Below are positions 42,927 to 53,569 of a DNA stretch of 64,000 nt, piece by piece. How positions within the stretch are numbered: position 1 is the stretch's first letter; each line of letters starts with the position of its first letter. The notes under the pieces are model-generated. The model saw only the letters and a program-made list of their open reading frames with translations, was not told the DNA's origin and did no database searches. The translations under genes were made by a program, and so were the position numbers. The DNA is from Pseudogymnoascus destructans (Eukaryota > Ascomycota > Leotiomycetes > Thelebolales > Thelebolaceae): positions 310,001 to 374,000 of the forward strand of contig NW_020167526.1 in NCBI RefSeq assembly GCF_001641265.1, in the 5' to 3' direction.

Positions 42927-43500
42927 TGTAGTAATATATAGTATATAACGATCTATCAATTGAAGTTATTCGAACCCCTTGTTTCGAATTTTAAGCCTCA
43001 ATACTAGCTGTATACGGCTAGTAATACGGCCCGTATACGGCCAGTATTGAGAACTGAATACGCACTAGACCCGTATTGGGATTTTGGAATACGCACTGAC
43101 TCAGTATTGCCGTATACGACCCGTATCGCCAATACTATCTAATACACTGGCCTTAAGCAGAACAGCAGCATGCATCATCACTTCTGCTCCTTTGATAGGG
43201 CAGCTAACAGCATAATTAATTGAGCTAGGAGAGCTGTTCTGAGTCGTGAGATGCGGTTCTTAATGTGCTCTGTTTGAAAGTTGAGCTCCCTTATAGTTTA
43301 AGGAGACTTTGAAGTCTAATTGTCACTCTTAAGTATAGGAGGGGTTGGAGTCCTTAAGTGTAGATTTAAGTGAGGGAGGACATTCTACGGCTCGTACGGA
43401 ACTAGTCCTGTAGCTCGGAATCCGCTCTATATGTTCTGCTCTATAAATGCAGCTTTAAATGCTTCTTTAAATGCAGAGAGAAACTTAAGCTTTGTGATAT

Positions 43501-44376
43501 GGTTTAGCCTATTCCGTATAAACGGAGGCCGATGGCAGCGGCGCCGTTCGTCTCGTCACGGGGGACATCACATCCGGAATGGTGTACGCAACGAGAAGGG
43601 AGGGCCGTCCTGAGGAGTCTGAAATCTTCGTCCACAAAGAGTTCATTGGCATGGTGGAATCATGTAGAACTTGTAGGTGTTGGTAGCGGTCCGTGATAAT
43701 AGAATAATATGATAATTACGGGCGTGTCAACCAGGTTCAGAACAGTGATCTGTGAAAGCATGTTTTTATTCATCTAGCCACTGTAACTACTTTTATATAG
43801 CAAAAAAACTCTGCTTCCGAGCTAGTCTCAGAGCAGTGGTGCCCAGTTTTATCTTCTGAGTTGGGTGATACTGGGCTTGGCCCCGGGTTGGCGCTTGGCG
43901 GCCTGGGCGGCATCGCTGCCCCTTATCCCGGGCACGGAGTGAGAATTCCACAAATCAGCTACCTATCCCGAGAAAATCAACGCGGTTCTGGAAGCACTGC
44001 CGCCACCGCCGAAGCAAAAGAAGTTTAGTATCAAAACTGTTGAACAATATCCGTAGGATCCGTGGCAGTAGGTAGAGAATATAAACTGAAAATATAGTCA
44101 CGAAGCAGTAGGGCCCGAAGTGATAATTTTGTAATGCATGTTCTTATAATTGAAGCTATTCTAACTACTATATATATACTGTTACGGGCTCTATCCCTGT
44201 GCCTATTCGCGGCTCGGATCCTGAAACCCTCCTGGTTTCGGTCCGTTCCCTAGAGCTTCAGAATCGAAGCTTTAGAACCGGAAGATCCAGTATCCGAAGG
44301 ATCACGAACCTGGCTGACACAGCTTCGGTATCAGGGCCCTGATCCCTGCTTCCGGGCCGAGGATTCAACAAAAACT
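43501..44376. other. Decayed repeat sequence, no gene
   Basis: About 880 bases. 44195-44350 (TTACGGGCTCTATCC...) has the look of part of a fungal LTR, but neither end nor duplication was found. No ORF is supported. Confidence 0.35.
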
Positions 44377-45041
44377 ATGAGGGCGGAGCAGATGAAAGCT
44401 GAAGGCTCGTTTTATGAACCTGGCGAGGGAAGGCCACGAATGGTCAAGTGCACGGAGTGGACTGTGGAGCAGGCGATTCCAGCGTTATACGCGGATTCAC
44501 CTAACCTTTACCCCGAGCGCATTGTCCCGGCCTTCTCGCATGGAATCATTGGCCCGCATCGGTCACCATGTCGGCCACCTGACTTTCTCAATGCCACACA
44601 CGGAATCAACCTTTCTTCCTCCGCTTCTGAATCCCGTCACTGGCCGAGAAGTCAACTGTACGCCGCACACATCGCTTGCCTCGGAAACTGAGAGGCCAAA
44701 GTATGGCACACATGAGCTGGCAGACGACGAGACTGTGGTCTTCTCGCATTCCCAGAGGCACCAGTTAAGCAGATTATTGCAGATCTCGCGCGGCAGCCAC
44801 TCGTTTTTATCACCCTCAGGGACTACTGTCTGGAACTCGCGCGGGTATTTGATCCCACTTCCGCTACTGTGGTTCTATCTAACTTGCGTCTTATTAGGAA
44901 ACCATATGCCAACCCAGACTCTCCAAGGACGAAGCAAATGTGGGAGAGGTATGAAAGTTGGGACTTTCCAGTTTCACCTGATAGTAAACAGCTGGGAGGT
45001 TCGCTGCATCAGTTGACGGGATTTACTAGAATCGGAAAATA
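44377..45041 (+). pseudogene. Broken fungal gene of unknown (F-box/LRR-like) type
   Basis: Three open pieces in different frames read as one protein with gaps: RFQRYTRIHLTFTPSALSR / ARIGHHVGHLTFSMPHTEST (44440-44640), a middle piece, and LVFITLRDYCLELARVFDP...SWDFPVSPDSKQLGGSLHQL ending GFTRIGK at 45041. The HVGHLTF motif and the C-terminal pattern resemble fungal multi-copy proteins annotated as F-box/leucine-rich-repeat-like. At least two frameshifts and probably an internal deletion. Confidence 0.5.
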
Positions 45042-45507
45042 GGTTATACAATTTGGCTCTCCTGTATGACTGTTTAATTACTAGCAGTGCAGAGTGCGTA
45101 GTATATCCATACTTGAGAATTATGTACTATATCATATTTTAATCCGACAAGCATTCTGTAGCAGTATCGTAGCATTACGAGGCTTTACTATTATTCTACA
45201 TGTCAGAATGACCCCCGTGGCATGGTCGGCGAAGTCTTGGGAGTCTGTTCCCCAGACCTTATCGCACGTGGACATAGATCATCGGCCATCTGACGAACTT
45301 TATAAGCGCCAGGCCAGTCACCGCGCCGTGAAATTGAAACAATTATTTGGCCACATCTGTCATTTACCTATCGTGGCGCGTTGCTATGCGTACTCGTAGA
45401 TTTTTGATATATGCCGTGGATCTCAACTCTCTTTCTTTGTCGCCCTCGATACCGAGCGATTACCGCATGTACCCCCGGACGAGGGGCAGATAGAAATATA
45501 GACGACC
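45042..45507. other. Intergenic, SAC-phosphatase promoter
   Basis: 466 bases, AT-rich on the left, then a GC-balanced region with no gene. Marks the return to core genome. Confidence 0.4.
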
Positions 45508-48500
45508 ATGCCCAGCATTGCGCGCAAGGTTACCATCACAGCTAGGAAAGATGGGCTGGTTTTACAGCCATTACCTTCCAAGGGCCAAAGGCAAACACCG
45601 CCAGTTAGGATTTCATACAAGAATTCTGCCGTGGGACCTGTCCTGTCCAGTGCCAACCACGATGGCAATGGCGACCGGAAAAGTTTCGAGGCCTTTGGCA
45701 TAGTCGGTATATGTCTCGCTCCAATTAAAGAATATAAGAAACACACGTTAACGTATTCTTACCAGGCCTCCTCACAGTCGCCCAAACCTCCTACCTTATC
45801 TCCATAACGCGTCGCGAACAAGTGGCTCAACTGCACAACCACCCCATCTACGTCGTGACAGATGTTGCACTCACGCCTCTTGCCTTACAGAAAGACGCCG
45901 AAGCTTCTGTGGTGAGCACACACGCGTCGTTGTCAAGGAATGCGACATCTAAGCAAGAAGACGAAGGCGACAACAGCGATGACGAGGCGGTCCTTTCGGG
46001 CCTCGGCAGCGACGACGTCGAGGATGAGGAGATCTCCACCATAACTCCCCCGCCGGAAACGAGGTTACATAAACGCTCCACAAGCGTGGTGAACGATGTG
46101 TTTGCGAAGAAAGGCGGCTACGGCCGGTTTGCGCGAAATTGGTTCAACAGGAACGGGTGGGCGCCGGACAGGAAGATGGCGGGAGTTGGGTTGAGCAGTG
46201 CTGGTGTGGATGCGGAGAGTGATACTCAGACATCTACTACGCCAACAACGCCCATGGTATCCGCAGCAGACAATGCAGGGGAGGCAAAAGCGACAGAGGG
46301 TGGAGAGGAGAGTGGGCTTAAGGATGAGCATGTGGCGGCTCTGTTGCCTAAGCTGCTGAGGACGACGAGTTTGTTGTTTGGATCGTCGAGGAGCTTTTAC
46401 TTTGCTTATGATTATGATATCACAAGGAGCGTCAGCAGTTCAAGGTCAGAGAATGGGTCAGATCTACCCCTTTATGAGGAGGTTGACCCGTTATTCTTCT
46501 GGAATCGCAATGTCATACGGCCATTCATCGATGCAGGACAACATTCTCTCGTCCTACCGCTGATGCAGGGATTTGTGGGACAGCGGTCTTTCTCGATTGA
46601 AAGATACCCCGTTGCAAAACTGCCAGAGGCGGGTGGAGAAATCCTAGAGCTGAGAGATATGCATCCAAACGAAGAGAGGACTGCCCGCCCAACATCAGAC
46701 TGCCCAACCACGCCAAAATACGTGGAAAGCGACTGTGATGATACCCCTGACGACAAGAATTCGTCAGATTTGTCGCCAATATCGGGTCACGATCCTCGAG
46801 CTTTAGTCTTCGAACCTACAAGCACGTATCTCCTGACACTCATATCAAGGCGGTCTGTTAAACGCGCAGGGTTGCGCTATCTCCGCCGCGGAATCGACGA
46901 GGATGGCCACTGCGCCAACAGTGTCGAAACCGAACAGATCCTCTCGACGCCTACATGGACCACATCGCCCATATATTCATTCGTGCAAATCCGCGCCAGT
47001 ATCCCAGTCTTCTTCTCTCAATCGCCATACTCGTTCAAGCCCGTGCCTCAGATGCAGAACTCTGAGGCTACAAACTTCGAGGCTTTCAAGAAGCACTTTG
47101 AGATTTTGACAGAGAGATATGGCGACGTGACGATTACGAACTTGGTAGAGAAACATGATAATGAAGGTATCGTTGGAGATGCGTACGAGAAATACTGGAA
47201 ACGACTTAATGATGAAGGCGGAGTAAACGGCCAGAAGCCCCTATTTGAGTGGTTCGATTTTCACTCTGTATGTCGGGGCATGAAGTTTGAGAATGTGTCG
47301 CTCCTCCTCGATTCACTCTCTCCTTCCTTGGAAAAGTTTGGCTATACCATTTCTCGCGACGGGGACGCGAAGACTAGGCAGAGCGGTGTTCTGAGAACAA
47401 ATTGTATGGATTGTCTTGATCGTACGAATATAGTGCAAAGCGCCGTTGCGCGACAAGTACTGGAGCAACAACTTAAAGTGGAAGGCTTCGATATGAGCGC
47501 TCAGCTGGATCAGACAACGCAGTGGTTCAACGTGCTGTGGGCAGACAATGGCGATGCTGTGAGTAAGCAGTATGCAAGCACAGCTGCGATGAAGGGGGAC
47601 TACACTCGGACCCGGAAGAGGGACTACAGAGGGGCTCTGACTGACATGGGCCTCTCCATCTCACGATTTTACAGCGGGTATGTATCCTCCGCTTTTATCC
47701 CCAACCTCCTAAAACCCTTCTAACACACTCAGAATCGTGAACGACTATTTCTCCCAAGCCACAATCGATTTCCTAGTCGGCAGCGTCTCTGCCTTGATCT
47801 TCGAAGACTTTGGCACAAACCTCATGACCGCCGACCCGTCTGTCTCCCTCTCCCGCACCCGCCAGCGCGGCATTGAGACCTCCCACAGACTCGTCGTAGA
47901 GGACGCCTCGGAGGAGCTCCTCGGCGGCTGGGCCTTCCTTACGCCACACGAGGCGAACTCAGTCAAAGGGCACATGGAAGAGAGCGTACTCCTCCTCACT
48001 GACGCAGCTCTTTATGCCTGCCGCTTCGACTGGAATATGGAGAAAGTAGAGAGCTTTGAGCGAATGGACTTGAGACATGTGACTGGAGTCAAGTGGGGGC
48101 CGTATATCACTGCCACACTGACGAGGGCGCAGTGTGATGAGAAGAGGAATGTGGGGATGCTGGTGAAGTATCGTGCGGGTGCTGATGATATCACCCGCGT
48201 TAATACACGGTCGTTATCTACAGTGGCTTCTAGGGAAATGCTAGATGGCGTGGCTGCAGCTGAGGCTGCGCCGGATAAAGAGAATCCGGCCGGGGAGAGA
48301 GGGAGAAAATCAGGCGAGGAGCGGATCATTGCGCTCAAAGCTCTTCAGGCGCGGACAGCCGCTGTTGGAGACGGAGGGGCGTTAGCGGCGCCTGTGAGCG
48401 AGGAGGAGTTGATCCGTAATGTGGCGGAAGAGATCGGACGGGTGGTTGGGATTGAGGGGCGGGTGGAGAAGGGGGATATAGTGGGTGTTGGAGAAGCAAG

Positions 48501-48561
48501 GAGGGCAACCGGATTACTGGATTTAATAGGGTGGAGGGTTAAGAGGTTGGTTTGGGCGTAA
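45508..48561 (+). CDS. SAC-domain phosphoinositide phosphatase with hSac2 domain
   Basis: Three exons: 45508-45706, 45766-47677, 47733-48561; introns GTATAT..CAG and GTATGT..CAG. About 979 residues. The SAC domain runs from residue about 60 to 690, interrupted by acidic, disordered inserts (about 115-210). The catalytic CX5R loop is CMDCLDR at about 612-618, inside TNCMDCLDRTNIVQ. Conserved SAC strands include SFYFAYDYDIT. Exon 3 starts IVNDYFSQATIDFLVG and continues into an hSac2-type domain (about 720-860, LLTDAALYACRFDW). This pairing matches the INPP5F/Sac2 type, which removes 4- or 5-phosphates from membrane phosphoinositides in endocytic or Golgi traffic. Convergent with the BMT6-like gene. 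Confidence 0.93.
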
Positions 48562-48872
48562 TCTGGGAAAAGTTGCACGATTGATATGCCTAATATAGAG
48601 CTAGTAGAGTATCCTGTATAATGTAGGAGCAGGACCATAGATGCCATTTTCCACTCGACCTAGCATGCCTTTATAGAGTGCATGTCTCTTACAACGAACT
48701 GTTTTCTCTTGCTACTAGCCTTTCAAACGCTGGGGTGCGTGGGGTTCAGTAGCTAAACCGTTCGTGGTCGAGGTAGAGTTTCCTGGAATTTCTTCCCGGC
48801 ACTGCCGCTTTACCTGTGAAGCCATTAACGGCATCTCGGAGCCTGGATATAGCCAACACGTATCCCTTCCGC
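48562..48872. other. Convergent 3' spacer
   Basis: 311 bases of presumed 3' UTRs of two convergent genes. Nothing else seen. Confidence 0.4.
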
Positions 48873-50102
48873 CTATAATCTCTTATACACATGAACCTGA
48901 AACCGCATATCCTCCAACTGAATAGGATACTTCAGCTTCTCGCTCAACCTAAACCACTTTGCCTCCTCTCCTAGTAGCTTCTCCCACTGCGCCTTCCCCT
49001 CACCACCCTCTTCCCCAACAATATTCTGCGAAAGCAGCGCATGGTCCAATAACCACGCCATAGGGTACTTTCTCTTCTCCGCCCCCTCCACGCCAACCGC
49101 TGCCTCAGAGTAAGAGCCGGGGGAGTCGATGACGATGATCACCGACCTAGGCGCAACGGTTGAAAGCGAAAGTAACATCGCAGTTGTGCGCGCAGTAGAT
49201 GCGGTGAAGAGCTCGTTTAGCGTGAAGAAGAGGGTGATGATGCATGGTTCTGAAGAGGCGAGGTCAGCGAGCTGGGTGGGGGTTAGGGCGATGGCGTCGA
49301 GCTGGTGGAAGGTTGTGCGGAGGGTAGTGGCAGGCATGAGGGGCTTAGCGGCTGCGCGGGCGCGCGCAGAGGCGTGGGGTGAGAGGACGGGCGGGGAGAT
49401 GAGGGCGGTGGTTAGGGTGGTGGCTGTTGGGGCCCAGTCGGCAGTGTCAACGAGGTGGAGGTCACAGAGGAGGGGGGTCGCGGTTTCTTCTTCGGTGGTG
49501 GGGTCAGGGATGGATTCTGTTTCAGCTGGCAATGCGGATGAATCGGTGGGCGAGGGCCTGGAGCCGTTTAGGAGATATCGCAAGGCGCCCCCGATGCCAA
49601 CAACTTCCGCTGCGCCGCCACCGAGACAGACGATTCTTGTAGCTGGTGCTGTGGAGCTCTCTGAATCCTTGTCTCCCCCGTCTTGATCGCCTGCCTTGCG
49701 TTTCGTTCCGCGCGCAAACATGTCGAATTTGTCCAGGTGCTCACGTAGCTCTATGAGAACAGACGCATAGCACAGCGCTCGACTCGGGCTCCATCTCGCT
49801 GCGTATACTTCGAGGTATTTTTGCGCGCCGAACGCGCGCGCAAAGTCTCGTTCGAACAGAGCGGCTTTGATTTCTTGCAGCGTCGGGCTGAGTTCGTCTG
49901 AGATGAGGAGCGGGGCGTATGTATCGCGGAAGATGTTGAGGAGGAGTTGTTGTAGTTCGAGACGGATGGGAGAATGGTGGGGTGGGAGCGCGGCCTGTTT
50001 CGGGGGATTCGCAGGCCGACGGGCTGCTTTTGGTGTATAGCCAGGGCCAATCCAGCCGGGCATGCCGGGGCGGCGAGTGTCTTTAACCTTGTTTTGGACC
50101 AT
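48873..50102 (-). CDS. 25S rRNA (uridine-N3)-methyltransferase, BMT6-like
   Basis: A 409-residue single-exon gene. The basic N-terminus (MVQNKVKDTRRPGMPGWIGPGYTPK) suits a nucleolar protein. A helical domain (about 45-125) is followed by a SAM-binding glycine motif IVCLGGGAAEVVGIGG (about 158-173). Then DLHLVDTADWAP (acidic loop) and IITLFFTLNELFT, and a C-terminal LSEKLKYPIQLEDMRFQVHVYKRL that is typical of the family (PF11312). Yeast Bmt6 methylates U2843 of 25S rRNA. Low-complexity inserts (residues 135-155, 180-215) are usual in fungal members. Transcribed divergently from the zinc-finger gene with 1.8 kb between. Confidence 0.88.
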   Translation of the reverse strand: MVQNKVKDTRRPGMPGWIGPGYTPKAARRPANPPKQAALPPHHSPIRLELQQLLLNIFRDTYAPLLISDELSPTLQEIKAALFERDFARAFGAQKYLEVYAARWSPSRALCYASVLIELREHLDKFDMFARGTKRKAGDQDGGDKDSESSTAPATRIVCLGGGAAEVVGIGGALRYLLNGSRPSPTDSSALPAETESIPDPTTEEETATPLLCDLHLVDTADWAPTATTLTTALISPPVLSPHASARARAAAKPLMPATTLRTTFHQLDAIALTPTQLADLASSEPCIITLFFTLNELFTASTARTTAMLLSLSTVAPRSVIIVIDSPGSYSEAAVGVEGAEKRKYPMAWLLDHALLSQNIVGEEGGEGKAQWEKLLGEEAKWFRLSEKLKYPIQLEDMRFQVHVYKRL

Positions 50103-51901
50103 GATGAGGAGAGGTGCTGGTCGGATGTGGGTTGTGGGTTGGAACGAGGCTGGTGAGGTGATGTTGGAGTTGGAGCGGAGAAGCGGCGTGAGTCGCCAAC
50201 TATTCCACAGAAACTGCCGTTGTCAGCTCCGCTAAAGTCGTTTAACCTGCCAGTGGGTTTGTATATGGCTGTTAGATTGGTATGTATAGTTGTTGCGATA
50301 CAGCCGCTTGCAAATATATCACAGCCGCGTTTCTTTTGCCCACTGAGAATACAAACCCCATTTTTCTTATCGCGATAAGAATAATTCAGGTCCCGCCTTG
50401 GTGGGTCACGGGATTTTAAATGGTACCTCTCTCCATTATGAAGAGTCTCCCTTTCAGGGAAGTCAGAGAAAAGCAGAAAGGTATTGTTGGAACTTCTGGA
50501 GCGCTTCAAGAAGCTCTTTGTGAGACTGGACAGAGAGGGCGGTATATACTGTACAGACAGACCAGCAGTGCCCAGGTATTCTGTCCTGAATCGTCGTAGC
50601 TATGAGCCTGCGTACAACAACCCCGCCATCGTCTGATAGTAAGATCATTAGAGTCTCAACCCAAGTCCTGCGTAGAGAGAGTAAAAAGACATAGCTGTGA
50701 GCCTTGTCATGTTGATGGTCGACGGTGACGGTGACGGTGAGTGGTGCTAGTAGTGAGGATTCGCTTCGTGCAGGCCATCACATCCACCTGAGGCTGCGAT
50801 CAGGCATTGAATTAGTTCCAACGTCCCACTGTAGACCTCATCGCTGTAGAATCCTGCCACCAGGAACATCTTTGTGGCCAAACACTCGGAAACGCTTGTT
50901 CCTACTTGCATCGTTGCTTCACTGTTCTTGTGAAGCCATGGATATGGATGACAATGTAAGCACCAGAAGGCCACCGCCGCTGCAACACCCGACGTAATGC
51001 TGGCTGGTCGCAAGTGCGCGCCGATGAGTCCAGTCTAGGCACCTGCCATAAACTTCAACTGGAGCCTGAACTTTATACCTGCGGTTGGTGAACAGCACAC
51101 CGGAGCAGAGCATCACGAGGCAGCTTCAGTGCTATTCTCACAAGCGGTTGCCGTTGAGCTGGTCACCGTTGAGCTGGTCGCCGTTGGAGTCAAGATGCCT
51201 AGAAATGGCACTTGAGCTCTGCCATTGCGCCATGCCCATGGCCGACAATGGCTCCGTAAGTATCTATCGTGAGTCCCTTCCATACAGTTGTTGATCTTGC
51301 TGGTATTGTCATACCGGCGTGCCTAAAATGGTCGTCGGCGCAATATCTTCTTTTCTTCCTCGTCGAATCTGGTGGCTGGCATAAATATAGTATGTGACTA
51401 ACACCCCAGGCACAGAGTCTCCCTGCTGCGCCAACACTCGTGCTGCAGCAAACCTGGGTCTGTTCGGAGGCTACTTGAAGTCCATCTTCCGCTATTCACT
51501 GTCGAAGATAGATAGCCAGGAAGTATCGCAACAATCGCCACATCAGCCACAGCGTCTTTGTTCAGAACCAAAAACAACAGCCCTAACGAAAGACGATTAG
51601 ACGGACGAAATTACCGGCCGCAGCCAGAGCGCCTTATCCAGTCAGACTGTTCATATCCAGTTGCCGTTCCTCAACCTCAACGATGCTTTGTTCCACCCAC
51701 CAACCGAATCAGGTTACTCCCGTCAGATCCAATAGTCACGTGCTATGGCCAAGCAATCCACAAAATCGCAACGTAAGCGAGCCTAAGGCACGCACGATTG
51801 TTGTTAGGCCGCTGCCTCCATCGTGAAGCCAAGTCTGAAGATACGAATCCTGCCACGAATCCGCCACACCTCGAGGCAACAACAAGGTACAAACCATCCA
51901 G
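50103..51901. promoter_or_regulatory. Long divergent upstream region (BMT6-like / zinc-finger)
   Basis: 1.8 kb without a supported gene. Long upstream regions are usual for fungal transcription-factor genes. A near-perfect duplication TTGAGCTGGTC[A/G]CCG occurs at 51154-51182 (CCGTTGAGCTGGTCACCGTTGAGCTGGTCGCCGTTGG). Short ORFs could be uORFs in a long leader. No binding site is claimed. Confidence 0.4.
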
Positions 51902-52892
51902 ATGCCTTCCGCCATCACCGCCATGCCTGAGCAGCAGTTTAGCTACCCTCCGCTCGGCGAGATGCTCGAGACGCACCCATATGCGCTCCCTGAGCAGCGC
52001 GCCTTCCACCAGCTTGCCAACGAGCGCGACTACACCCACGATGAGCACGAACACGAACACCTCGCCAATGGGCCCCCAAGATATGCGACTCCTCCCCCGA
52101 ACGCGGAGTACCAGCTTCACGCAACTATGGCCAGTGAGCTACAAGCTGCGTTGGATCCGAAGAACGAGCCACCAACAGAGGAACCGGGACGCTCCAAGGC
52201 GGTACCGAAGCCGGATCGTCCGGTGATGAAGGATGATAACGGGCGCTATGTGTGCAACTGGCCTGGATGTGATGAGGCAGTCAAGGATTTCGGGAGGAAG
52301 TGCGAGTGGTCGTAAGTGAACCCCTTCATCGTCCCAGGCGCAGGCCCAATACTAACTGGTATGTTTTTCTAGAAAGCACATGGATAAGCACGACCGTCCC
52401 TATAAATGCCCCGTCCCTGGATGCGCGAAACTCCCAGGCTTCACATACTCTGGCGGCCTCCTGCGCCACGAACGCGAGGTCCACCACAAACACGGCGGCC
52501 CCCGCAAACAGCTTAACTGTCCCCACATGAACTGCAAGCGCCACCACGGAAAGGGCTTCTCGCGCCAGGAGAACCTGAACGAGCACCTTCGCCGCGTGCA
52601 CACTGGCACTGATGGCGCGGAAACTATCGGCACTGAGGAGTCTGAAGGAGAGGGTGGCAAGCGCAAGCGTGAGAGCGACGAGGAGGTCCGTGAGGAGCTC
52701 AAGCGGATTAAGACTGAAAATGAGGACCTGAAGCGCCAGGGCGAGGAGATGAAGCGTCAGAGCGAAGAGATGATGCGCCAGATTCGTGCGCTCCAGGAAC
52801 AAGCTGGGGCTATGGCGCAACAACAGATGGAGGCCCATGCTCAGCAGCAAGCACAGCAGGCTACGAGAATGCCAGCCGCGTCAATGATGTGA
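51902..52892 (+). CDS. C2H2 zinc-finger protein with C-terminal coiled coil
   Basis: Two exons: 51902-52311 and 52373-52892; intron GTAAGT..TAG with ACTAAC branch point. About 309 residues. Three C2H2-like units: CNWPGCDEAVKDFGRKCEWSKHMDKH (spanning the intron), CPVPGCAKLPGFTYSGGLLRHEREVHH and CPHMNCKRHHGKGFSRQENLNEHLRRVH. A basic GGKRKRE stretch (likely nuclear signal) follows, then a heptad-rich coiled coil (about 235-285) and a Gln-rich end. The layout resembles fungal C2H2 regulators with degenerate, widely spaced fingers. DNA binding and dimerisation are inferred. Starts MPSAITAMPEQQF; an internal ATG at MPEQQF is possible. Confidence 0.9.
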
Positions 52893-53569
52893 TCTTGGCT
52901 TTAATCAACTGATGGGCCTCTTTGTGGTGGCCGCTTTGTTTTGTTATTTGGCACTGGGGACCTCTTATACCATGGTCGCGTCAACGGGATTGTTCCACTC
53001 TTTCTTTATGTCGGTTTTTGCTTTTCACCAGCGCCGCCAGTTTCCATTCATTCGGTCGTGTCCTGGATGGAATCGAATGGGACGAGCTTGTATTCTTTGA
53101 GTTTGGGAGGTTGGGTGCATATGCGGAGTTTGCTATACGGCGGATCACTATACTACGGTGGTGGGGTGGTGGGGTGGTGCATGGAGTATGTCGATGGAGG
53201 TGGAATGGAATTTAATGAGAGGCGTGAAGGGAGAAACAGGAGGATACCCCTTGATTTGGTGAGAGAATGAAATTGTATGAGGGGGATGCAACACAGATGT
53301 TGGATGTATGAAGGGGATGCAACACAGATGTTGGATGTATGATAGGTAGCTAGCAGATGAAGAGAATGAAGACACAGGTTGAAAAGCCACATCCTCAATC
53401 ATGGCCTAAGGCAGATTTGATATATATCCCTTATTGAATTGATACACATCTAGATTTAGCCATAAAGAAAAACAGGTAATCGCACTTCCAACACCTCCTT
53501 CCCTGCCAGTTCCGTCCTGTAAGTTTCCGTAGCACCAGTTCAAGATCCAAAAAGCCAACCCATCTTACA
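52893..53569. other. Convergent spacer with a tandem duplication
   Basis: 677 bases between two convergent genes. Contains two copies of a 31-bp unit (see repeat). Small ORFs are not supported. Confidence 0.4.
53282..53343 (+). repeat. 31-bp direct duplication
   Basis: Two adjacent near-identical copies of a unit beginning GGGGATGCAACACAGATG and ending GGATGTATGA. Confidence 0.85.

Larger units (their letters stand above)
41502..43157 (-). mobile_element. hAT transposon with 8-bp target duplication
   Basis: Element 41510-43149 (1640 bp), with terminal repeats CAGTGTATTAGATAGTATT (41510-41528) and the exact reverse complement (43131-43149), flanked by the 8-bp duplication gccttaag (41502-41509 and 43150-43157). 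Subterminal regions (41530-41670, 43000-43130) are packed with palindromic motifs based on TACGGGCCGTATAC and with AATACGCACT, likely transposase-binding sites. Size is about half that of autonomous hATs, so it is defective. It encodes an N-terminal transposase fragment and an unrelated-looking ORF. Confidence 0.93.
41270..43500 (-). pseudogene. Relic of a Fot-type pogo transposase, split by hAT element
   Basis: Read on the minus strand, about 43500-43158 gives broken pieces of a DDE_1 C-terminal half (AFKAAFIEQNI, SGFRATGLVPYEP, TPTPP, IKNRISRLRTALLAQL). Across the hAT element, 41509-41330 continues with the basic, coiled-coil tail KAEVKALQAANEQKKRR..KRKRRIMQGGSLSIQEG, which is typical of fungal pogo/Fot1 proteins. 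The N-terminal and catalytic parts are missing. Stops are frequent. This relic is the target into which the hAT element inserted. Confidence 0.7.

Noticed and set aside
44195..44350. LTR starting TTACGGGCTC
   Set aside because: Looks LTR-like but no matching end, no target duplication and no second copy in the window.
45423..45746. 107-codon minus-strand ORF over the SAC-gene 5' end
   Set aside because: Overlaps a well-supported exon and has no domain.
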